A DNA stretch of 64,000 bases from an uncultured Lachnospiraceae bacterium (GTDB lineage Bacteria; Bacillota; Clostridia; Lachnospirales; Lachnospiraceae), in NCBI GenBank assembly GCA_948470335.1, contig CAOKOL010000008.1, positions 1 through 64,000 on the forward strand, read 5' to 3'. Below the pieces are notes generated by a model that made no database searches, was not told the origin of the DNA, and was given only the letters and a program-made list of their open reading frames with translations. The translations under genes were made by a program, and so were the position numbers. Position 1 is the first letter of the stretch. The number at the start of each line of letters is the position of its first letter. This document shows positions 9,878 through 19,642 of the stretch, piece by piece.

Positions 9878-9905
9878 CTATGACCTATGACCTATGACCT
9901 ATGAC
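9878..9905. repeat. Heptamer tandem repeat (CTATGAC x4) in the nifS leader
   Basis: Four perfect head-to-tail copies of CTATGAC lie in the predicted 5' leader of nifS, about 100 nt from its start. No coding role is visible. Confidence 0.85.
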
Positions 9906-9970
9906 CTTCCGAGAACTTTGCCATATATGCTTCACCGCTTCCCGGTATGCCGTTCTTTTCTTTTACAGGT

Positions 9971-9999
9971 ACTATATCATATAATTCTACTAGTGTCAA
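9971..9999 (-). promoter_or_regulatory. Promoter of nifS, with a possible operator
   Basis: TTGACA (9994-9999) and TATAGT (9971-9976) are 17 bp apart on the minus strand. Over the -35 lies an imperfect dyad, AATTCTAC ... GTAGGAATT (9983-10009), which could be a site for an Rrf2/IscR-type regulator; no such regulator is encoded in the window. The rest of the 330-nt gap between nifS and the flippase gene has only the heptamer repeat. Confidence 0.75.
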
Positions 10000-10108
10000 G
10001 GTAGGAATTAAAGAGAAAACAATTAAGAAAATACTGGGTATAAAAAATGAGACTATTTTAAACCGGCGGCACATAAAATGAGAACAACCTTATTATGCAG
10101 GTGATCTT

Positions 10109-11635
10109 TTGAATCGAAAAAATCCTGTTCTCACCGGCACGCTGATCCTTACTGCCGCCGGTTTTATTACCCGTATTCTGGGCTTTTTTTACCGCATTTA
10201 CCTGTCTGATCTGATCGGTGCGGAAGGAATGGGGCTTTATCAGCTTTTGTTCCCCATATTCGGCATCTGTTTTTCCTTATGCTGCGGGCCGATTCAGACT
10301 TCCATTTCCCGGTATGTGGCATCTTCCGCATCCGACGAGAGAAACTGCCGCCGGTTTTTTCATGCCGGTTTTCTGCTGTCGCTGCTTCTGTCTCTGCTCA
10401 GCAGCCTGTCCCTATATCTGTTTGCGCCGCAGATTGCCCGGTATATCCTGCTGGAACAGCGCTGCGAGCCGCTCTTAAAAATCATGGCGCTGTCCATACC
10501 GGTAAATTCCGTCCACTGCTGTATCTGCGGTTATTATTACGGAAAAAAGAAAGCGGCCATACCCGCCTTTTCACAGTTGGCGGAGCAGCTTGTCCGGGTG
10601 TTCTCCGTATACCTGATCGTTCAGGTTATGCTGTCTCAGGGAAAAGAAGTCACCACCATGATCGCCGTAATCGGACTGCTGACGGGAGAGGCGGGCGCCA
10701 TGTTGTTTACCATGGCCGCATACACCCTGACCCGGACGGACTCCGCGGCGAAAATCGCCGCGGCCGCCAGAAACATCTCTCTTTCTCAGGCCGGAAGAAA
10801 TATCCTGAAAATGGCGGTCCCTCTGGCGGCCAACCGGCTGGTCATCAGCATCCTCCAAAGCGTGGAGGCGGTTATGATTCCGGGACGGCTGCAGATGTAT
10901 GGACTTACTTCTTCCCAGGCGCTGGCCGTCTATGGAACATTAACGGGTATGGCCATGCACTTTATTATGTTTCCGTCGGCGCTGACCAACTCCATCGCCG
11001 TTATGCTGCTGCCGGAGGTGGCGGAAGCCCAGTCTCTAAACCACACCGACCGGATCGGCAGAAATGCCAGCGTCTCGCTGAGCTTCTGCCTGACCATCGG
11101 TATTCTGTGTACCGGTATTTTTATCTATTACGGCATGGACATGGGGCTTTTGTTTTTTAAAAACGAGATGGCCGGACAGTTTATCCGCAACCTGGCCTGG
11201 CTCTGCCCCTTCCTGTATATTGCCACTACGATGGGAAGTATTCTGAACGGCATGGGAAAAACCTCCCTTACCTTTACCAACAGTCTGATCTCACTGATCG
11301 TCCAGCTATCCTTTATCGTATTCGGCATTCCCAGATTCGGCATCGGCGCCTATCTGGTCGGAATGCTGGTCAGCGAGCTGACCTTATGCTTCCTTCATCT
11401 GGAGGCGGTAAAAAAAAGCGCGGCCCTCTCCTTCCAGCCCTTTCACCATCTGGCAAGGCCGCTTTGCGCTTTTTTTCTCGCCCACTGGATCACGCAGGCC
11501 TTCACCGGCACCCTTTACCGGCAGGTTTCTTTCCATCCCATGATCCGGCTGCTGGTATCCGCAGGCGCCCTGTCCGGCGTCTATCTGCTGCTTCTGACGC
11601 TGACGGCCGGATGGGATACAAAAACAGGCGGCTGA
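10109..11635 (+). CDS. SpoVB/MurJ-type polysaccharide flippase (MOP superfamily)
   Basis: Integral membrane protein of 508 residues with about 12-14 helices, matching the PST/SpoVB branch of lipid-linked oligosaccharide flippases. The opening TAAGFITRILGFFYRIYLSD with a later IGAEGMGLYQ is characteristic of stage V sporulation protein B. The start is TTG preceded by AGGTGAT. In Bacillus, SpoVB is needed for spore cortex; other paralogs move cell-wall precursors, and sequence alone does not decide between them. It stands alone on the plus strand, divergent from nifS. Confidence 0.88.
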   Translation: MNRKNPVLTGTLILTAAGFITRILGFFYRIYLSDLIGAEGMGLYQLLFPIFGICFSLCCGPIQTSISRYVASSASDERNCRRFFHAGFLLSLLLSLLSSLSLYLFAPQIARYILLEQRCEPLLKIMALSIPVNSVHCCICGYYYGKKKAAIPAFSQLAEQLVRVFSVYLIVQVMLSQGKEVTTMIAVIGLLTGEAGAMLFTMAAYTLTRTDSAAKIAAAARNISLSQAGRNILKMAVPLAANRLVISILQSVEAVMIPGRLQMYGLTSSQALAVYGTLTGMAMHFIMFPSALTNSIAVMLLPEVAEAQSLNHTDRIGRNASVSLSFCLTIGILCTGIFIYYGMDMGLLFFKNEMAGQFIRNLAWLCPFLYIATTMGSILNGMGKTSLTFTNSLISLIVQLSFIVFGIPRFGIGAYLVGMLVSELTLCFLHLEAVKKSAALSFQPFHHLARPLCAFFLAHWITQAFTGTLYRQVSFHPMIRLLVSAGALSGVYLLLLTLTAGWDTKTGG

Positions 11636-11670
11636 AATTTGCCGGTCGGCCGGTTTATTCTTTTACCTGT

Positions 11671-11841
11671 TCAATGCTTTACCCGTTTCCTTCTTAGTCT
11701 GTCTGCCTTTTTTCTGATCTTGCGGTGGAGCTTCTCCACCGCTTTCACTTCATGAAGCACCGCAAGCACCAGTGCCAGCAGGCAAATGAAAAACTGTATG
11801 ACAGCCACTACTCTATCCTGTTCTTTTCTGATCCACTCCAT
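11671..11841 (-). CDS. Small single-span membrane protein, hypothetical
   Basis: A 56-residue open frame with AAGGAG 6 nt before its ATG. It has a short charged head (MEWIRKEQDR), one hydrophobic helix (about residues 11-30) and a very basic tail (KLHRKIRKKADRLRRKR), giving a positive-inside topology with the tail in the cytoplasm. It lies 87 nt after the PAP2 gene on the same strand. I do not recognise a family. Confidence 0.5.
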   Translation of the reverse strand: MEWIRKEQDRVVAVIQFFICLLALVLAVLHEVKAVEKLHRKIRKKADRLRRKRVKH

Positions 11842-11928
11842 CTTTCTCTCCTTATTCCATACGGCCGGACAGGCAGCGATTTTCTTCCTCTGCCGCACAT
11901 CCGCACACTGCCACAGCCATCCTGTCAT

Positions 11929-12555
11929 TTACAGCGTTCTCAGCGAATCTTTTGCGGCGCAGAGCACCCAGCTTCCGGTCAGTCTGGCCTGCCCTGCCAG
12001 CCAGGGAAGCTGCTCCAGCCTGGCCCGCGCCACCTGAATGCCCATACGCAGCGCCAGCAGATATGTAAGATACGAAATCACAATGCCCGATACCACTCCC
12101 ACCAGCACATCCGACGGGAAGTGAACCATCAGATAAACCCTGGAAACTGCGATCAAAAGAGCCAGTACCAGCGCCAGATGCCTGAAGGGCATATTAAAAA
12201 ACCAGAGCATAGATGCGGCGGCAAAGGAAGAAGCCGCATGTCCGGAAGGAAAGGAGGAGCCAAAAGGCGGGGCAATCATCGTCCTGACACTTTTCAGGAT
12301 TTCATAAGGCCGCTTTCTGGTAAACATCGGCTTTATCACAAGATTAATCAGAAATGCCGTCAGGGAAAGAGCCAGAAGCGTCATCAGTCCTTCCAGACGC
12401 CATCCCATCCCCATCATAATCAGGCTGACCGCAATCCACGCAAGTCCTCCGTTTCCCATCCTGGTTGCCCAGAGCATCAGTTGATCCGCCGCCGGATGAC
12501 TGTTGCTGTTCAGCCTCAGAATCATCCGTTTCTCCCACTGGTATAATTTCTGCAT
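11929..12555 (-). CDS. PAP2-family membrane phosphatase
   Basis: Multi-span lipid phosphatase of 208 residues. The three catalytic blocks are present: KPMFTRKRP (K-x6-RP), SFPSGH and SRVYLMVHFPSD (S-R-x5-H-x3-D). Members hydrolyse phosphatidic acid, PGP or undecaprenyl pyrophosphate; bacterial members of this size are often undecaprenyl-PP recycling enzymes, which I cannot confirm. The ATG at 12553-12555 has AGGAG 5 nt upstream; an in-frame start 18 nt earlier has none. It follows the giant surface-protein gene by 88 nt, so both may be co-expressed. Confidence 0.9.
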   Translation of the reverse strand: MQKLYQWEKRMILRLNSNSHPAADQLMLWATRMGNGGLAWIAVSLIMMGMGWRLEGLMTLLALSLTAFLINLVIKPMFTRKRPYEILKSVRTMIAPPFGSSFPSGHAASSFAAASMLWFFNMPFRHLALVLALLIAVSRVYLMVHFPSDVLVGVVSGIVISYLTYLLALRMGIQVARARLEQLPWLAGQARLTGSWVLCAAKDSLRTL

Positions 12556-12625
12556 AGATACTCCTTTACACACATTCTGTCATCCATTATAAACAGAATA
12601 AAGGAAAATATCAAATACAATTTAA

Positions 12626-12642
12626 AATGCCTTCCGGCACCA
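12626..12642 (-). terminator. Possible weak terminator after the surface-protein gene
   Basis: GGTGCC-GGAA-GGCATT forms a 6-bp stem with two G-U pairs and a GNRA-like loop, followed by TTAAATT. It overlaps the end of the coding region and is weak, so read-through to the PAP2 gene is likely. Confidence 0.3.
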
Positions 12643-12643
12643 T

Positions 12644-15600
12644 CTATCTGGTCCGCCGTCTGCCAAAACAGATCCGCCCGGCGGCAATCAAAAGCAGCAG
12701 CGCTCCGAGACAGAGAATCAGATAGAAAAGAACCGGATCCGTATCGCCCGTCTCAGGCGGCGCGCTGGTTATCCTCTCCCGCACTGCGGGCTGTTCCTCT
12801 ATCATTCTGTCTATAAGCGTGATTTTAACGGTATCGGAATACCGGCTCACATCAGCGGTTTTTTCACCGACCACAATCACATACCCGTCCACCACGGTCG
12901 TCTGGCGCGCCAGGTAACTGCCTTCTTCCAGATCCTCAATAAAATGGGGCTCCTTATCAGAAATCCATCTGTCAATCATTTTGCCGTCCGAATTAAACAC
13001 GGCAATTTCATTTCCGGGAAGCAATTCTCCCATATCCTCGTCGATTACCTCCACCGCAAGGGTTTTCAGAATCATTTCCTCCGGCCTGGCAGGCACATGA
13101 ATCCGCACTTCATTCGTCGTAAGTTCCGGATCGCCCGTACCTTTTTTACCGTCTGACATTAAAAATCTGATATCCGTGCCATGAAGGGTTATAACCGCCT
13201 GATTGGGAATCTCTTCATCCTTTTCCGGAACCGGCGTCCGGGCCGAAAAGGTAACTTTACCGGTATACCGGGCAGGAACGTTTTTCAGCTCCCAGGTAAT
13301 CACGCCGTCCTTCCATACGCCGCCGTCGCTGATTCCTCCGTCGCCTGGGGCGCCCACATCCTTTAAACGTCTGTCCACCGTATCCGTAATCGTAAGATCT
13401 CTGGGCCGGTCCGTACAGTTCGTATATGTAATTTCATATATAACCACCTGTTCTCCATTTACGGCAAGCCCGTCAGCACTCTTTCCGTCCGGACCGCATA
13501 CGTCTTTTTTCGGAGGTACGATCGTCTCATTTTTCACCGTATTGGTACTGCGATTCCCGGTGTCCGTAATCACCTCCGCCGTATTGGCCAGTTCGGTAAA
13601 GACAGCCGCATCTGTCACTCTGACGGTACAGGAAACGACGGCCGACGCTTTCTCAGGCAGCTCTAAAAGGTAAGTGACCGTATGGGTTTTCTTATCATAT
13701 ACCCCGTTATGATCCGCGCTGACAAATTCTATACCCTCCGGAAGTGGATCTTTTACGGTAAAGGTCTTTGTCAGTTCCGCCGGATTTTCAAGGCTGATCG
13801 AATAGACCAGCCGGGAACCGGCTTCCACCGCAAATCCGTCGATATCTGCGCCGTTCTGGTCCGTAACCGTCTTTACAGGGTCCGGCATCACCGGATTTTC
13901 GGTTTTATTGGTTTTTGTATCCTGGGGCTCGTCGGGATCATCCGGATCAGCCGGGCTTCCGTCAGGCTTCACCAGCGGACGATCCACGGCTTTTACAACG
14001 GCCTGATTGGTCACTGTATTCCCTTTTCCTTCCTCCAGCACCAGCACCGTAAATTTCACCGTGTCTGTCTTTCCGCCTTCCACGGTGCGCTCAAAGATCA
14101 CCAGGCCGGTATCTTCATCGTAAACGCCGTCATTCTCAGCCGATACAAATTTTGTCCACTCCGGCACCTTATCCGTGACCGTAAAATGCTTTGTCTCATC
14201 GGCAGGATTTTTATAACTGATCTCAAAAACCAGTTCCTCCCCCGCATACACCGGATGACCGTCGATCTGATACAGGGTTTTCCCAGATACCTTTTTCTCC
14301 GGATCCGGTATCACCGGATTGATCACCTCATTTGTCTGAATCCTTCCGGAATCGTCCGGATCTGACGGCGGTTCCGGTTTCTCAGGCTTATCCGGGTCTA
14401 CAGGCGTATCCGGATCCGCAGGCTTATCCGGATCCGCAGGCTTATCCGGATCCACGGGTGTATCCGGGTCCACAGGCTTATCCGGACCCACAGGCACATC
14501 CGGCTGATCCGCATACCGGTCCTTTACGGTTACATACGCCGTGTTTCTGATAACCGTATCCTTTGCTTCTCCCAGCACCCTGACGGTAAAAGTCACCGTG
14601 TCCGTCTCATGTCCGGCAAGGGTTCTCGTAAATGTAACCAGGCCGGTCCCTTCATCATATGTGCCGCCCTCACCGGCAGATACAAAGGCCGTCTGATCCG
14701 GAACCCTGTCCGTAATCTCAAAGATCTTTTCCTGATCCGACGGATTTGTATAAGTGATCGTATAAATCAGCCTGCTGCCCTCATACACAACTGCCCTGTC
14801 GATGCTCACGCCCGCCGCGGACAAAACATCTTTCACCGGATCCGGCATCACCGGGTTTTCCACTTCATTGGTTTCTTTTTCATATACGGTGTCAGGATTA
14901 TCCGGACTGACGGTTCTGACTGACGCCCTGTTGCGCAGAATCTCTCCTTTTGACGTTTCCTCTGCTTTCACTCTGGCCGACACGGAAAACGGTGTCTTTG
15001 ACGCCGCGCTCACAGTCCAGATCACCGTCCTTCCGTCTTCCTGCAGGACGCCGCCGTTCAGAATCTCCACAATCTCCACCTGTTCCGGCAGTGTATCGGT
15101 CACAATATATTCCCGCGTTTCTTCCGAATCATTTGTATAGGCAATCGTGTAGGTAAGAATTTCCCCCGCAAATACCACGCTGCCGTCCACATCGCGGCCG
15201 TCGCTGTCATATACCTTCTTTTCAGGTTTTCCCATCGGCAGATTTTCCGTCTCCGGCGTTGGCTTTGGCTTTTTGTTCAGCTCTACTTTCGCGGTATTGC
15301 GCACATAAATATCTTTGCTGTCTTCCAATACCCTTGCCCGAACGGATACCGTCTGCCGGACGTGCGCTCTGGCTGTCACGGTCCAGGTAACGGTCCGGCT
15401 GGCCTCATCGTATGTTCCCCCGTTGTCGGCCTCCACAAATGCAAGACCCTGCGGCAGTACGTCGGTAATGACAGCCTGCTCATCCTCATCTCCTGCATTC
15501 TGGAATGTGATGGTATAAATGATAATCTCGCCCAGAGATACGGAAGTCTGATTGATATCCTTTCCTTCCGTATCGGAAACCGATTTTAGCGGGTTAAACC

Positions 15601-18600
15601 GTACGATATTCTCCACCTGATTGGAAGGAATCTCCAGCAGTTTCTCCGGCTCTCCCGGTTCCGCCGCATTCACAAATTCCACAGCCTGATTGACGATATG
15701 TTTTGTCTCTGCGGTATCCTTTACTTTTACACAGAAAGAAAACGCATCCGATGACGCCAATGTGCCTGCGTACTGATAAACGACAACCGGTGTTTCCAGA
15801 CCGAAATTTTCCGGCATCCGGGCATATCCTTCGGCCTCTGCTTTCTCATTATAGGCCTCCCGCTGTTCTTCCGTACTGATAACCGTTACGCCCTCACCAC
15901 CGGAAATATATTCCGTCTCCAGAGGTATCCGGTCAAACACGGTAATCCTGCGGTCCTGATCTGACTGCTGCCCAAGCCGGATCACATATTCCAGAATATC
16001 GCCGGTATCCACAAACCCGCCGTCGATATCCTTTCCTTCGTCGTCAAAAACGTCTTTATGAATATGGAACAGCAGCGTATTTACAAAATCCCAGTCATTC
16101 TGTTCCGTATCATAGGGAGATACCCCCTGCTGTACCACTTTATATTCATGTCCGTATTCCAAATGGTCAAATGAGAAGACAGCCCGTTCTCCCTCCGTCG
16201 TCAGCGTCCGGCTGTCTGCCAATACGCCGTCTTTATACAGCTCTATCGTATCTGTTTTCGGGCGCAGGCCGTATGCATCATCATTGTCCACCCAGATCAC
16301 GGAACCGGTTTTTGAATAAAACCCGTTTACCGGAATATCATAGGTAGCGCCCAGATTGCCTGCCCGGTCCACTGCCGCCACATGCAGATAGACGGTCCGA
16401 TCTGACATGGGGATATCGGCTGCTGTGGGAGATACCGTATAAGTATGGCTTTTCGTCGCTTTTCCCGTCGGATTTCCATCCGCATAGTAATAGTACCCTG
16501 CCACATCGCTGACAATATAATCCGTCGTGATATCAGAGTCTCCCAGCACGTTTCCCACCGTATTGCTGTCCGTAATCTCGTAGGCCGTCACTTTATGGCG
16601 GTAAACCGTACCGTTGTCCTTTGGCGCGGACCAGGTAATCCTTGCGGTATTTTTCTCCCTGTCCGTATAAACCACTCTGCCGTTATAGGGCTTGTTCGGC
16701 GCAGCCTTGTCAGGCGTCACGGATAAATGGTTTTTCTTCTGATATACGGAATAGCTGATCTCCGGCCGGATCACCGCATAGCCGTGAAAGCCTCCGCTAT
16801 ACGTGCTGTTATTTTTTCCGTTTTCAAAACTGCCGCCCCGTTCTTCCACCAGAGAAAAATATGCGGCGTCATATCCGTTGTAGCCGCCGCGGCCGCCGTC
16901 GCCGCCGCCCCACTGAGGCTTTTCATTTACGCCGTAAGCGCCGCCCCGCACATAGCCTGCGCCGCCTCCTCCCGCATCATTCCGGTCGTCTCCCAGCGTA
17001 CTGCTGTAGCTGGTCCTGCTCTCTCCCTGCCAGGAAGATGCCGCATGAGAAAAATCGGCGGTGCTTTTCCTCGCGTCATGCCCTTTGTACCCGTTGGTGG
17101 CTCCGCCTCCTCCGGCCGCCGCCGCCACAAGCCTGCCATTCACGCAGATATCCGTACGACCGCCGCCGGAACCGGACCAGACACATGTGCCTCCGCCGTT
17201 CCAGCCGCCGTTCACCACCAGAGAGCCTGCTGTTCTCTCCGTAGAATTCCGGCCGCCGCCGCCCACATTTACCGTAACCACATCTCCTTTTTTCAGTCTT
17301 AGGTATCCGTAAAGATAACCGCCAAGACCGCCGATGGCAGAGCCGTCGCTGCCGCCCTGGGCGCCATGCAGTTTGATATAATAGGTACCGTCCGCCGGAG
17401 CGGTATAGCGCTGCGAAGACCCGGTATAATAAAACTCCGTTAAAGGAACCGTCAGTTGTCCATAGTTAGAAAGCGTTAACTGTTTCCAGGCTCCGCCGTC
17501 CACACTCTGATGGACATAATACGTCTTTTTATTATTATTCCCCGCCTCATCCCAGTTCAGCAACGCATTATTATTATAAGTGTAATTTTTGAATTCGGAC
17601 GCCCCGGTCTTTTTCGTCGATATCAGGTCAATCTCACTGTAGATCAGCGGAATCAAAACCGTATCCTCCTCGCCGAAAGTAAAACGCATACTTTTGGCCC
17701 CAATCTTTCCGTCGCCAGAGATCACGTTAAATCCGATCACCTTATTTCCTGCCTCCACCGCCGTGACATCGGAAAGATCAATGGTACTCCCGGCCTCCCC
17801 CGTAATTTTCACAGTGCTTTCTCCGGAACGGTAAACTGCGTCATTTCCAAGGTTCAGCGTCACGGTGCTGCGGATTTTCCCCAGATAATTAATCGCCGCT
17901 TCTCCGTTTCCCAGAATCAGATCGGCCTGATTGCCGCTGGCCATCCACTCCGCTTTGGTATAAGAGCTGTGGGCTTTGTCATTCAGCGCGTAAATTTTAC
18001 TTCCGGAAGAAAAGTTGATATAGCCGGTTCCCCCCGTTCCGCCGACAGAAGACTTTATATTTTTTTCCACATCTCCATAAAAATCAGAACTGAAACCGCC
18101 GTATACACCGCCTCCTCCGGCGCCGCCGGCATATGAATCGCCCTTGATCACAGCCGCTTTCAGGGAAGACTGTCCCTTTCCAAATCCATAATGCCGTTCC
18201 TTGGAAGCGCCGTATACGGCCACCTTGGGATCCTCCGTCGTTCCCACCCGAAGATCGGAGAGGGCCTCTCCGCCGCCAAGACCGGACAGAGCCGCTCTCT
18301 GGTTCTGGGACAGATTCTGATCCCGCATCGCCGGCTGGCCTCCCGCTCCGCCGGCTACGGCGACCAGACTGTCCATATCATCGGCGTAATGGACCAGGGT
18401 GCCGTCTCCGATCAGTTTTGACGCAAAAGAAGTGGCGCCCCCTCCGGATCCGGCATGATAAAACCCTGTGCCGCCGCCGTTCCATCCGCCGGGCGCAGAG
18501 CTGTATGCCGTCGACTTTCTTCCGGCACCTCCCACCGCAATATAGAGCGTATCTCCTTTATGCAAATTCACATAAGCCAGAGAATATCCCCCATAACCCA

Positions 18601-19642
18601 TGGAACAGATCATCGCATCACTGCGGTCATAGGAAGAGCCGTCGGGTCCGGCAAATCCGCCGCCGATTCCTTCCAGAGCATACAGCCCGTCCTGCGGAGC
18701 GGTCCATTTGACCGTCTTTCCCGTGTAGGGAAAATACTGGCTGCCGGAAGCGCCGTTTGATTTCAGATAAGGTTTGTCCGCCCTGTAATTGTCATTCGTC
18801 CCGTAAGTGGTACGTCCGATGATATAGGGAGAAAAAGAGTCCGTCGCAAACAGAATCTCATTCCCTGCCTGATCGGAATCCAGCTTTTCAAAGGCTGCGC
18901 TCTCCTCATCTGTCACATGATATACCTCATATGCGTCATTGCCGTTAAGGCCGGACAGATCATCTTCCGGGTCCACGCCGTTTTCCAGCTTAACCTGAAC
19001 CTCCTGTCCGGGTTCCACTGTGCTGCCCTGCGCATCCAGAAGGGTAATATCATAACCGGACAGACAGTCAAAAGCCACATGCCCCTGCCTCCCCACCTCC
19101 TGCTGGTAAATGCCTGCCGCATACGCCGTCAGGCTTTCGGAATCCAGTTCGGAAATCCTGACCGAACAGCCTTCCGGAAACGCTTCCTTCGGCCCGGTCA
19201 CCGTCACCCTGACACCGTCATACACGGACGTAAGAACGGTATAGTCCTCCTTTGCGGCATTCCCGCTTACCGAATCCGGCGCGTCTGACACGGATTCACT
19301 GTTTTCATCGTCGTCCTGCTTCTCTATTTCATGGCCCGTCTGGGTTTCATCCGTATTTTCTTTTTCGTAATCTGTCTGTTCTCTGTTTTCTTCTTCTGTA
19401 TCTTCTGTGTTTTCCTCTGTTGTTTTCTGCTCCGTTTCCTCTGTGATTTTGTTTTCAGATACCGTATCAGAGTCCTGATCTTCGCTTTCCTTCCAAACCG
19501 CCGCGTCCGTTCCCGACTCAGCTTCCTGGAAACGGGCTGTTTCCGACAAAAGGTCTGCGTCTGCCAGCGCCGGACTGACCGTCGTAAAGACAGTGGCGAC
19601 AATCAGCAGCAGCGCCATACTTCTTTTCAGCGTATTACCCAT
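12644..19642 (-). CDS. Giant secreted, wall-anchored surface protein with Gly-rich and DUF11-type repeats
   Basis: A 2332-residue exported protein. Order: signal peptide (to about residue 30, ending SPALADA), a Glu/Asp/Thr-rich spacer (to about 120), a domain ending TDSFSPYIIGRTTYG, a first glycine-rich module (about 294-530, YLYGYL/GGWNGGGT style), a second such module (about 740-940), a fibronectin-like stretch with EITDS, then about seven DUF11/TIGR01451-like repeats (about 1200-2170) typified by YTITYTNPSD and VPDQTAFVSAGEGG. A PDKPxD tandem linker splits the fifth and sixth units. The C-terminus has PPETG, a hydrophobic span and RRRTR, a sortase-type signal with a non-LPxTG motif. I chose the second ATG because AAAGGA lies 8 nt before it. 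Likely an adhesin or structural filament; the ligand is unknown. Confidence 0.85.
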   Translation of the reverse strand: MGNTLKRSMALLLIVATVFTTVSPALADADLLSETARFQEAESGTDAAVWKESEDQDSDTVSENKITEETEQKTTEENTEDTEEENREQTDYEKENTDETQTGHEIEKQDDDENSESVSDAPDSVSGNAAKEDYTVLTSVYDGVRVTVTGPKEAFPEGCSVRISELDSESLTAYAAGIYQQEVGRQGHVAFDCLSGYDITLLDAQGSTVEPGQEVQVKLENGVDPEDDLSGLNGNDAYEVYHVTDEESAAFEKLDSDQAGNEILFATDSFSPYIIGRTTYGTNDNYRADKPYLKSNGASGSQYFPYTGKTVKWTAPQDGLYALEGIGGGFAGPDGSSYDRSDAMICSMGYGGYSLAYVNLHKGDTLYIAVGGAGRKSTAYSSAPGGWNGGGTGFYHAGSGGGATSFASKLIGDGTLVHYADDMDSLVAVAGGAGGQPAMRDQNLSQNQRAALSGLGGGEALSDLRVGTTEDPKVAVYGASKERHYGFGKGQSSLKAAVIKGDSYAGGAGGGGVYGGFSSDFYGDVEKNIKSSVGGTGGTGYINFSSGSKIYALNDKAHSSYTKAEWMASGNQADLILGNGEAAINYLGKIRSTVTLNLGNDAVYRSGESTVKITGEAGSTIDLSDVTAVEAGNKVIGFNVISGDGKIGAKSMRFTFGEEDTVLIPLIYSEIDLISTKKTGASEFKNYTYNNNALLNWDEAGNNNKKTYYVHQSVDGGAWKQLTLSNYGQLTVPLTEFYYTGSSQRYTAPADGTYYIKLHGAQGGSDGSAIGGLGGYLYGYLRLKKGDVVTVNVGGGGRNSTERTAGSLVVNGGWNGGGTCVWSGSGGGRTDICVNGRLVAAAAGGGGATNGYKGHDARKSTADFSHAASSWQGESRTSYSSTLGDDRNDAGGGGAGYVRGGAYGVNEKPQWGGGDGGRGGYNGYDAAYFSLVEERGGSFENGKNNSTYSGGFHGYAVIRPEISYSVYQKKNHLSVTPDKAAPNKPYNGRVVYTDREKNTARITWSAPKDNGTVYRHKVTAYEITDSNTVGNVLGDSDITTDYIVSDVAGYYYYADGNPTGKATKSHTYTVSPTAADIPMSDRTVYLHVAAVDRAGNLGATYDIPVNGFYSKTGSVIWVDNDDAYGLRPKTDTIELYKDGVLADSRTLTTEGERAVFSFDHLEYGHEYKVVQQGVSPYDTEQNDWDFVNTLLFHIHKDVFDDEGKDIDGGFVDTGDILEYVIRLGQQSDQDRRITVFDRIPLETEYISGGEGVTVISTEEQREAYNEKAEAEGYARMPENFGLETPVVVYQYAGTLASSDAFSFCVKVKDTAETKHIVNQAVEFVNAAEPGEPEKLLEIPSNQVENIVRFNPLKSVSDTEGKDINQTSVSLGEIIIYTITFQNAGDEDEQAVITDVLPQGLAFVEADNGGTYDEASRTVTWTVTARAHVRQTVSVRARVLEDSKDIYVRNTAKVELNKKPKPTPETENLPMGKPEKKVYDSDGRDVDGSVVFAGEILTYTIAYTNDSEETREYIVTDTLPEQVEIVEILNGGVLQEDGRTVIWTVSAASKTPFSVSARVKAEETSKGEILRNRASVRTVSPDNPDTVYEKETNEVENPVMPDPVKDVLSAAGVSIDRAVVYEGSRLIYTITYTNPSDQEKIFEITDRVPDQTAFVSAGEGGTYDEGTGLVTFTRTLAGHETDTVTFTVRVLGEAKDTVIRNTAYVTVKDRYADQPDVPVGPDKPVDPDTPVDPDKPADPDKPADPDTPVDPDKPEKPEPPSDPDDSGRIQTNEVINPVIPDPEKKVSGKTLYQIDGHPVYAGEELVFEISYKNPADETKHFTVTDKVPEWTKFVSAENDGVYDEDTGLVIFERTVEGGKTDTVKFTVLVLEEGKGNTVTNQAVVKAVDRPLVKPDGSPADPDDPDEPQDTKTNKTENPVMPDPVKTVTDQNGADIDGFAVEAGSRLVYSISLENPAELTKTFTVKDPLPEGIEFVSADHNGVYDKKTHTVTYLLELPEKASAVVSCTVRVTDAAVFTELANTAEVITDTGNRSTNTVKNETIVPPKKDVCGPDGKSADGLAVNGEQVVIYEITYTNCTDRPRDLTITDTVDRRLKDVGAPGDGGISDGGVWKDGVITWELKNVPARYTGKVTFSARTPVPEKDEEIPNQAVITLHGTDIRFLMSDGKKGTGDPELTTNEVRIHVPARPEEMILKTLAVEVIDEDMGELLPGNEIAVFNSDGKMIDRWISDKEPHFIEDLEEGSYLARQTTVVDGYVIVVGEKTADVSRYSDTVKITLIDRMIEEQPAVRERITSAPPETGDTDPVLFYLILCLGALLLLIAAGRICFGRRRTR
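14384..14505 (-). repeat. 18-bp tandem repeat coding PDKPxD linker
   Basis: Six to seven copies of an 18-bp unit (core GGCTTATCCGGATCCGCA on the plus strand) encode a Pro-Asp-Lys linker inside the giant surface protein. The near-perfect nucleotide identity makes copy number likely to vary by slippage. Confidence 0.85.

Noticed and set aside
10026..10100. Sporulation sigma-E promoter before the SpoVB-like gene
   Set aside because: CATAAAAT-like sequences occur but no convincing -35 at the right distance.
14384..14505. CRISPR-like direct repeats
   Set aside because: The units are contiguous without spacers, in frame, and encode a Pro-Asp-Lys linker.
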